DNA of 9,702 nt. It comes from JAVBNC01 sp031551765. GTDB taxonomy: Bacteria; Desulfobacterota; Desulfovibrionia; Desulfovibrionales; Desulfovibrionaceae. The translations under genes were made by a program, and so were the position numbers. Shown in pieces: positions 5,146 to 9,702 of the stretch. The number at the start of each line of letters is the position of its first letter. Positions within the stretch are counted from its first letter, which is position 1. The DNA lies in contig JAVBNC010000099.1 in the NCBI GenBank assembly GCA_031551765.1, forward strand, positions 1 to 9,702, in the 5' to 3' direction. The notes beneath the pieces are model-generated. The model did no database searches and was not told where the DNA came from. It saw only the letters and a program-made list of their open reading frames with translations.

Positions 5146-6282
5146 ATGTCCCTGCTCGGCCGCTGCGCGGAACTCTGCCGCAAGGCTCCCGCCCGCCTCG
5201 TCCTGCCGGACGGGGAAGACGGCCGCGCCGTGTCCGCCGCCCTGCGTCTGGCGCGGGAAGGTTTGGCCGAGCCGGTATTGCTGGGCCGTCCCCTGACTAT
5301 CCGGGATATCCAGCGCGACGTGCTGCGGCAGGAAGGCGGCCGGCCCGCGCCGCTGCGGGTGGCGGACCCGTCCTCCCCGTCGCTGCTGGAGCGGAATATC
5401 GCGGACTACGTGAAGCTGGCGGAAGCCAAGGGCAAGCCCGTGACCACGGACGAAGCGGCCAGGGCCATGAGTTGCCCCCTGGGCGCCGGGGCCATGCTGG
5501 TGCGGCGGGACGAGGCGGAAGTGGGCGTGGGCGGCAACATCGCCTCCACGGCGGACATGCTGCGGGCCGGGCTGCGCGTCATCGGCACGGCGCGGGGCTG
5601 CAAGACGGTGTCGAGCTTCTTTTTCATGCTGCGTCCTTCTTCCGCTCCGGCGGCCGCAAACATGTCGGCCGGGGCAAGCCCGTCCGACGCGGCCTTGTCG
5701 CTCCAAGGGCCTGGCGGCCCGGCCTGCGGCCCCCTCCGGGGGACTGAGGAAGGGCAGGTCCTGGTTTTCGCGGACGCGGGCGTCATTCCGGAACCCACGG
5801 ACGAGCAACTGGTGGATATCGCCATGGCCTCGGCCGCGCAGTACCGGGGCATGACGGGCGAGGAGCCGCGGGTGGCGCTGCTTTCCTTTTCCAGCCACGG
5901 CAGCGCGAAACACCCGCGCGCCGAACGGATGCGCCGGGCGGCGGAGGCCGTGCGGGCGAAAGCTCCGGGGCTCATCGTGGACGGGGAACTGCAGTTTGAC
6001 GCGGCCGTGGTGCCGGAAGTGGCGGCGCGCAAGGTGCCGGACAGCCCCGTGGCGGGGCGGGCCAACGTGTTTATTTTTCCCTCTCTGGAAGCGGGCAACA
6101 TCGCGTACAAGGTGGCCCAGCGTCTGGGGGGGTATACGGCCCTGGGGCCTTTGCTCCAGGGGCTTGACAGAGGATGGCATGACCTTTCCCGGGGCTGCGA
6201 CGCCGAGGATATCTACCAGGTGGTTCTGGTGGGCACGGCGCTGGCGCGCGGGGGAGTGTTTCCCGTAACCGGCAACCAGTGA
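5146..6282 (+). CDS. eutD: EutD-type phosphate acetyltransferase with an in-frame repeat insertion
   Basis: The 378-residue protein belongs to the PTA_PTB family (PF01515) and follows EutD closely at both ends. Seen are APARLVLPDGED near the start, GGNIASTADMLRAGLRVIG, TGEEPRVALLSFSSHGSAKHP, VDGELQFDAAVVPEVAARK, FPSLEAGNIAYKVAQRLGGY and HDLSRGC near the end. It converts acyl-CoA plus phosphate to acyl phosphate, recycling CoA for the aldehyde dehydrogenase inside the BMC. Salmonella EutD has about 338 residues. The excess here is a block of about 38 residues (about 163-201) between SSFFFML and GQVLVFAD, rich in Ala, Ser, Pro and Gly, encoded by a copy of the type A intergenic repeat (5632-5744). 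The frame stays open and the flanking core motifs are intact, so the enzyme may still work with a surface loop. PduL, the other BMC phosphotransacylase, is unrelated and not seen. It ends 11 bases before the next shell gene. Confidence 0.93.
   Translation: MSLLGRCAELCRKAPARLVLPDGEDGRAVSAALRLAREGLAEPVLLGRPLTIRDIQRDVLRQEGGRPAPLRVADPSSPSLLERNIADYVKLAEAKGKPVTTDEAARAMSCPLGAGAMLVRRDEAEVGVGGNIASTADMLRAGLRVIGTARGCKTVSSFFFMLRPSSAPAAANMSAGASPSDAALSLQGPGGPACGPLRGTEEGQVLVFADAGVIPEPTDEQLVDIAMASAAQYRGMTGEEPRVALLSFSSHGSAKHPRAERMRRAAEAVRAKAPGLIVDGELQFDAAVVPEVAARKVPDSPVAGRANVFIFPSLEAGNIAYKVAQRLGGYTALGPLLQGLDRGWHDLSRGCDAEDIYQVVLVGTALARGGVFPVTGNQ
5632..5744 (-). repeat. Type A palindromic repeat, copy inside the pta coding sequence
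   Basis: In reverse orientation this stretch aligns with the intergenic repeats at 7077 and 8836 over nearly its whole length. Shared blocks include CCCCCGGAGGGGGCC at one end, GGCC..GCCAGG.CC.TGGAGCG in the middle, and GAGCGGaAGAAGGACG at the other end (7188-7204 reads GAGCGGGAGAAAGACG). It is read on the plus strand as part of the eutD-like protein, residues about 163-200, where EutD proteins have no such segment. Confidence 0.8.
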
Positions 6283-6293
6283 AGGAGAAGACG

Positions 6294-6572
<279 letters not shown>

Positions 6573-6599
6573 GGGCGGACTTGACCCAGACGGGCATCC

Positions 6600-6636
6600 T
6601 CTCCGCGCCGCCGCGTTTTCAATGGCGGCGCGGAGA
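6600..6636 (+). promoter_or_regulatory. Perfect 13-bp stem-loop between two shell genes
   Basis: TCTCCGCGCCGCC (6600-6612) pairs perfectly with GGCGGCGCGGAGA (6624-6636) around an 11-base loop. There is no T run on the 3' side, so a rho-independent terminator is unlikely. In the 139-base gap between the BMC-H and vertex genes, such a strong stem could stabilise the upstream shell mRNA or set an RNase cut site, lowering vertex protein output relative to the facet protein. The rest of the gap shows no gene. Confidence 0.7.
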
Positions 6637-6711
6637 AGGCGGAACGCCCGGCTTTATGGCGGACATTACGACTCATGGATGGCGCGCGCCGCCTGAGTCC
6701 GGGAGGTATGT

Positions 6712-7002
6712 ATGGAACTTGGCAAGGTCGCGGGACAGGTGGTGGCCACGGTACGGGCCCCCAGCCTGCCGCACAATTCCCTGCTGCTGGTGGACCTTCT
6801 GGACAGCGAAGGGAAACCCACGGGCCAGCGCCACGTGGCCCTGGACCCCATAGGCGCCGGGGAAGGCGAATGGGTCATCCTGGTGCGCGGCAGTTCGGCC
6901 CGCAACGCCAGCAACGCCAGCAACCCCGCGCTGGATCTGGCCATAGTGGGCATTGTGGACCAGGTCTCGTGCCGGGAAAAGACGCTGTACAAGAAAAATT
7001 GA
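6712..7002 (+). CDS. eutN: EutN/CcmL-type pentameric BMC vertex protein (BMC-P)
   Basis: The 96-residue protein matches the EutN_CcmL family (PF03319) in size and pattern: MELGKVAGQVVATVRAPSL at the N-terminus, then LLLVDLLDSEGK, VALDPIGAGEGEWVILVRGS, a serine/asparagine loop ARNASNASNPALD, and LAIVGIVDQV at the end. Pentamers of this family cap the vertices of the shell and only few are needed per compartment. The start at ATG 6712 is well supported by GGAGG (6702-6706), five bases upstream. The short direct repeat AACGCCAGC, AACGCCAGC (NASNAS) in the loop is a minor feature. It is set apart from its neighbours by structured gaps on both sides. Confidence 0.94.
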   Translation: MELGKVAGQVVATVRAPSLPHNSLLLVDLLDSEGKPTGQRHVALDPIGAGEGEWVILVRGSSARNASNASNPALDLAIVGIVDQVSCREKTLYKKN

Positions 7003-7076
7003 GTAACCTTTGAACGCGGAATTTCATGACCGCCAGCGACGCCTTTTCCTTCCAGTCGCTCAGGCCGCGAAGAACT

Positions 7077-7205
7077 CCTTATACCCCCGGAGGGGGCCGG
7101 AGCGAAGCGCAGGCCAGGCCCGCCAGGGCCTTGGAGCGGCAAGGCGGGCCGGATCCGGCTTTGCCGGTCCGGCATCTTCCCGCCGCAGGAGCGGGAGAAA
7201 GACGA
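7077..7205 (+). repeat. Type A palindromic repeat, intergenic copy 1
   Basis: From CCTTATACCCCCGGAGGGGGCC to GAGCGGGAGAAAGACG. The opening block recurs at 8836, and the rest aligns with 8836-8950 and, inverted, with 5632-5744. It contains internal inverted repeats such as CCCCCGGAGGGGG and CCGGATCCGG. It occupies most of the 261-base gap before the aldehyde dehydrogenase gene, together with a type B repeat. Bases 7003-7076 hold nothing recognisable. Confidence 0.8.
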
Positions 7206-7209
7206 GTCC

Positions 7210-7250
7210 AGAGAGGGCAGCGCCCTCTTTGGCCGCCGGAGGCATTCACC
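7210..7250 (-). repeat. Type B palindromic repeat, inverted copy
   Basis: A hairpin AGAGGGC (7212-7218), loop AGC, GCCCTCT (7222-7228), is followed by TTGGCCGCCGGAGGCATTCAC. That block is the reverse complement of the conserved end of the copy at 2918 with one mismatch. It directly follows the type A repeat and ends just before the ribosome binding site TAAGGA of the aldehyde dehydrogenase gene. Confidence 0.8.
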
Positions 7251-7263
7251 ATAAGGACCTGAG

Positions 7264-8688
7264 ATGCAACAGCAGGACGTGGAACGCATAGTGGCGGAGG
7301 TGCTGCGCCGCCTGGGACCCTCCGGTTCGGGGCATGCGCCGGTTTCAAGCCCGGCGGAAGACGGCGAGGACGGGATTTTCGAAAGCCTGGACGCGGCCGT
7401 GGCGGCGGCCAAGGCGGCCTACCCCAAAATCGGGACCATCGCGGTGCGCGACAAGGTGGTGGCGGCCATGCGCGCCGCCGGGCTGGAACACGCCCGGATG
7501 CTGGCGGAAATGGCGGTGGCGGAAACCGGCATGGGGCGCGTGGCGGACAAAATCAAGAAAAACGTGCTGGAGGCGGAACGCACCCCCGGCACGGAAGCGC
7601 TGGCTCCGGTGGCCATAACCGGCGACGCGGGCCTGACGCTGATAGAAAACGCGCCCTGGGGGGTTATCGCCTCGGTCACGCCTTCCACCAACCCGGCGGC
7701 CACGGTCATCAACAATGGCATCAGCATGGTGGCGGCGGGCAATTCCGTGGTTTTCGCGCCGCACCCGGCGGCCAAGCGGGTGTCGCAAAAGGCCATCCAG
7801 GTGCTGAACCAGGCCGTGGAACGCGCCACGGGCATACGCAATCTGCTGACGGCCGTGCGCGAGCCGACCATTGAAGTGGCGCAGAAGCTGTTTTCCTACA
7901 AGGGCATCAACCTGCTGGTGGTCACCGGCGGCGAGGCCGTGGTGGAAGCGGCCCGCAAGCACGCCACCATGCGCGTTATGGCGGCCGGGGCGGGCAACCC
8001 GCCCGTGGTGGTGGACGAGACGGCGGACATAGCCCGCGCGGCGCGCAGCATTTACGACGGCGCGTCTTTTGACAACAACATCATCTGCGCGGACGAAAAA
8101 GAAATTATCGCCGTGGATTCCATAGCGGACCAGCTGAAAGAGGCCATGAAAACCTTGGGCGCGGTGGAAATAAGCCTGGAACAGGCGGACGCCGTGGCCC
8201 GTTTCGCCCTGCGCAACTACCCCGGCCCGCAGGCCAGCGCCAACCCCAAGTGGGTGGGCCGCGACGCCGCGAAAATAGCGGCCGAGGCGGGTATTTCCGT
8301 ACCGGAAAGTTGCCGGTTGCTTATCGTTGACGTGGGCCGCGACATTGACCACGCCTTTGCCCGCGTGGAGCAGATGATGCCCGTCATCCCGCTGTTGCGC
8401 GCGCGGAACATCGACGAAGCCGTGGACTGGGCGCTCATACTGGAACGCGGCCTGTGCCACACGGCGGGCCTGCATTCGCGCAACATCGACAATATGCACA
8501 AGATGGCGGCGGCCGTGAACACCAGCCTGTTCGTCAAGAACGGCCCGCATATCGCGTCGTTGGGCGCGGGCGGGGAAGGCTGGACCAGCATGACCATTTC
8601 CACCCCGACAGGGGAAGGCGTGACCAGCGCGCGCACCTTTGTGCGTCTGCGCCGCTGCACGCTGGTGGACAACTTCCGTATCGTTTAG
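7264..8688 (+). CDS. CoA-acylating aldehyde dehydrogenase of the BMC lumen (EutE/PduP type)
   Basis: The 474-residue protein has the size and motifs of EutE/PduP: APWGVIASVTPSTNPAATVI (start of the nucleotide-binding core), LLVVTGGEAVV, AAGAGNPPVVVD, and the catalytic cysteine C275 in FDNNIICADEKE. The C-terminus has GLHSRNIDNMHKMA and NGPHIASLGAGGEGWTSM. It oxidises an aldehyde to acyl-CoA with NAD+ and CoA. Residues 1-17 (MQQQDVERIVAEVLRRL) form a short amphipathic helix followed by a flexible Gly/Ser/Pro linker to about residue 36; this is the encapsulation peptide arrangement of PduP, so targeting to the lumen is likely. ATG 7264 follows AAGGA (7253-7257). It is the last gene of the operon seen here. 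Acetaldehyde or propionaldehyde are both possible; sequence alone does not decide. Confidence 0.95.
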   Translation: MQQQDVERIVAEVLRRLGPSGSGHAPVSSPAEDGEDGIFESLDAAVAAAKAAYPKIGTIAVRDKVVAAMRAAGLEHARMLAEMAVAETGMGRVADKIKKNVLEAERTPGTEALAPVAITGDAGLTLIENAPWGVIASVTPSTNPAATVINNGISMVAAGNSVVFAPHPAAKRVSQKAIQVLNQAVERATGIRNLLTAVREPTIEVAQKLFSYKGINLLVVTGGEAVVEAARKHATMRVMAAGAGNPPVVVDETADIARAARSIYDGASFDNNIICADEKEIIAVDSIADQLKEAMKTLGAVEISLEQADAVARFALRNYPGPQASANPKWVGRDAAKIAAEAGISVPESCRLLIVDVGRDIDHAFARVEQMMPVIPLLRARNIDEAVDWALILERGLCHTAGLHSRNIDNMHKMAAAVNTSLFVKNGPHIASLGAGGEGWTSMTISTPTGEGVTSARTFVRLRRCTLVDNFRIV

Positions 8689-8718
8689 GGGAATTGTCGA
8701 AGCCATCCAAGAATGAGA

Positions 8719-8778
8719 GCAGGGCAGCGCCCTGCACCCGCAAGGGGGCTGAGCCCCCTTGACCCCGCGACAGGGGGT
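8719..8778 (+). repeat. Type B-related palindromic repeat with two hairpins
   Basis: Two perfect stems lie in tandem: GCAGGGC (8719-8725) with GCCCTGC (8729-8735), and AAGGGGGC (8742-8749) with GCCCCCTT (8753-8760). ACCCCGCGACAGGGG (8762-8776) then repeats 5097-5111 exactly. Compared with the copy at 4964, the middle hairpins and the GCCTCCGGCGG end are missing. Lying 30 bases after the last BMC gene, it could contribute to transcription termination, although no T run follows either stem. Confidence 0.75.
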
Positions 8779-8835
8779 ACGCTTTGCGCGCGGTAGGTAT
8801 GTAAGCGAGTGCGGACGCAGAGGCACCGGGCTTCA

Positions 8836-8950
8836 CCTTATACCCCCGGAGGGGGCCGAAGCGGTCTTCCGCGCAGGCCAGGCCCGCCAGGGCCTATGGA
8901 GTGCAGGAGCCGGTCGCGCATCTTACCGGCCCCGGAGCGGATAAAAGGCG
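8836..8950 (+). repeat. Type A palindromic repeat, intergenic copy 2
   Basis: It begins with CCTTATACCCCCGGAGGGGGCC exactly as the copy at 7077, shares GCGCAGGCCAGGCCCGCCAG in the middle, and ends with GAGCGGATAAAAGGCG. It sits between the convergent aldehyde dehydrogenase and phosphoribosyltransferase genes. Bases 8779-8835 and 8951-8970 show nothing else. Confidence 0.8.
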
Positions 8951-8970
8951 GCTTCGACAGCTGAAATACT

Positions 8971-9552
8971 CTACTTCAGGCTTTCCAACGGCGTAAACGT
9001 GCCGCCCGGGTTGGGCCGGAACACGAAGTGCTCTTTCAGGTAGATGATGTCGTTGCGGTGCACGCTTTCCAGCTCCGCCAGAATGGCGGCTTTGGCCACC
9101 ACCTCGGCCCCGGCGCTTTTGGCCAGGGCTTCTATGGCGCCTATGGATTCGCCGGTGGCGATGACGTCGTCAACCAAGGCCACGCGCTTGCCTTTGATTT
9201 TGGCGGCTTCGCACCCGTCCAGCCACAGGGTCTGCTCTTTCTGGGTGGTGACGGAATGCACGGTGTGGGAGATGGCGTTCTGCATGTAGGGCTTGCGGCT
9301 TTTGCGCGCCACCACGAACTCTTTCATGCCCATGAGCCGGCTCAGTTCGTAGGTGAGGCAAATGCCCTTGGCTTCCGCGGTCATCAGCACGTCCACCTCG
9401 GGCAGGCGTTTGAGCAGTTCCGGGGCCACGGTGCGGATAAGCTCGGTGTCCGAAAGCACCACAAAGCTGGCCAGGGCCAGGTTTTCGCCTATCTGGACAT
9501 AGGGCAGTTTGCGTTTCAGGCCCATGATCTCAAAGTCAAAGTATTGCTGCAT
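8971..9552 (-). CDS. Adenine phosphoribosyltransferase-like protein (type I PRTase)
   Basis: A 193-residue type I phosphoribosyltransferase. The PRPP-binding loop is VALVDDVIATGES (residues 124-136, with D128 and D129), preceded by TAEAKGICLTYELSRLMG (58-75), which corresponds to the purine PRTase segment before the flexible loop. These enzymes join a purine base to PRPP in nucleotide salvage. Apt (COG0503) is the closest recognisable group, but Xpt-like or regulatory PurR-like relatives share this motif and base specificity cannot be read from the sequence. Start ATG at 9552 is supported by AAGGAG (complement of 9559-9564), six bases upstream. It runs towards the BMC operon and is probably unrelated to it, marking the operon's right border. 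Its promoter must lie within or beyond the inverted-repeat element upstream. Confidence 0.85.
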   Translation of the reverse strand: MQQYFDFEIMGLKRKLPYVQIGENLALASFVVLSDTELIRTVAPELLKRLPEVDVLMTAEAKGICLTYELSRLMGMKEFVVARKSRKPYMQNAISHTVHSVTTQKEQTLWLDGCEAAKIKGKRVALVDDVIATGESIGAIEALAKSAGAEVVAKAAILAELESVHRNDIIYLKEHFVFRPNPGGTFTPLESLK

Positions 9553-9563
9553 ATCCTTCTCCT

Positions 9564-9702
9564 TAGAGCATATTCGCTTTGAGATTGCCGCTTAACGGCG
9601 AGCAAAGCTCGCCTACGTCAATCTCGCGGGCGGTGCTCCGCTTCGCTTCGCACCGCCAGAGCATTTTATCCTAATGAGCAATTTCAATGTGAAAATGCTC
9701 TA
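9564..9702. mobile_element. MITE-like element with 25-bp imperfect terminal inverted repeats
   Basis: Bases 9564-9588 and the complement of 9678-9702 match at 21 of 25 positions (by hand), beginning TAGAGCAT on both outer ends. Nested inside are GAGATTG 9581-9587 with CAATCTC 9619-9625, a stem GGCGAGC 9597-9603 with GCTCGCC 9607-9613, a stem GGCGGTGC 9629-9636 with GCACCGCC 9650-9657, and AGAGCATTTT 9658-9667 with AAAATGCTCT 9692-9701. There is no coding capacity. The left end overlaps the first base of the phosphoribosyltransferase ribosome binding site. A non-autonomous inverted-repeat element is the best description; the window ends exactly at the right terminus, so any target duplication cannot be checked. 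Confidence 0.65.

Noticed and set aside
7026..7262. Small open frame (78 codons) before the aldehyde dehydrogenase
   Set aside because: It runs through the type A and type B repeats, has no ribosome binding site and shows low-complexity Arg/Pro/Gly content, so it is treated as repeat DNA.
8742..8760. Rho-independent terminator after the aldehyde dehydrogenase
   Set aside because: The stem AAGGGGGC/GCCCCCTT is strong but is followed by GACCCC and not by a T run, and it belongs to a dispersed repeat. Termination here is possible but not supported by the sequence.
7345..8826. Long minus-strand open frame (493 codons) opposite the aldehyde dehydrogenase
   Set aside because: Its translation is rich in Arg, His and Gly with no family resemblance, and it mirrors codon positions of a clearly recognised gene. 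Long antisense frames are expected at this GC content.

Overview
The window is GC-rich (well above 60% by eye) and reads as a bacterial chromosome segment. It is almost entirely filled by one plus-strand operon for a bacterial microcompartment (BMC) metabolosome, followed by a convergent minus-strand phosphoribosyltransferase gene. The mix of Eut- and Pdu-like parts, the small GC-rich hairpin repeats between genes and the codon use suggest a sulfate- or sulfite-reducing member of the Desulfovibrionaceae (Desulfovibrio/Bilophila type). That assignment comes from general resemblance and was not checked by a search.

Layout. 1-34: an 18-base C run and a ribosome binding site. 35-949: an amidohydrolase-fold protein that has lost the usual metal ligands. 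959-2344: a PduS/RnfC-like flavin and Fe-S protein. 2337-2891: a PduT-like tandem BMC shell protein with the Fe-S cysteine. 2972-3382: a BMC-H shell protein with a basic Lys/Ala tail. 3410-4150: EutQ-like. 4182-4940: EutT-like corrinoid adenosyltransferase. 5146-6282: EutD-type phosphate acetyltransferase with an extra segment of about 38 residues. 6294-6572: canonical BMC-H shell protein. 6712-7002: EutN/CcmL pentameric vertex protein. 7264-8688: CoA-acylating aldehyde dehydrogenase with an N-terminal encapsulation helix. 8971-9552 (minus): Apt-like phosphoribosyltransferase, with a 139-bp inverted-repeat element directly upstream.

How it works together. The aldehyde dehydrogenase converts an aldehyde to acyl-CoA, the phosphotransacetylase makes acyl phosphate and recycles CoA, and EutQ may act as the acetate kinase. 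PduS and PduT can move electrons across the shell, or PduS can reduce cobalamin for EutT. Four shell genes supply the facet (H and T) and vertex (P) tiles. No signature enzyme that makes the aldehyde (glycyl-radical lyase, EutBC or diol dehydratase) and no alcohol dehydrogenase lies in the window, so the substrate is undecided. EutT hints at an adenosylcobalamin enzyme; glycyl-radical choline or isethionate clusters are the main alternative.

The most unusual feature is a family of structured intergenic repeats. One element of about 115-130 bp occurs in two intergenic gaps, and a third copy, in the opposite orientation, lies in frame inside the phosphotransacetylase gene, exactly where that protein carries an extra segment compared with EutD.
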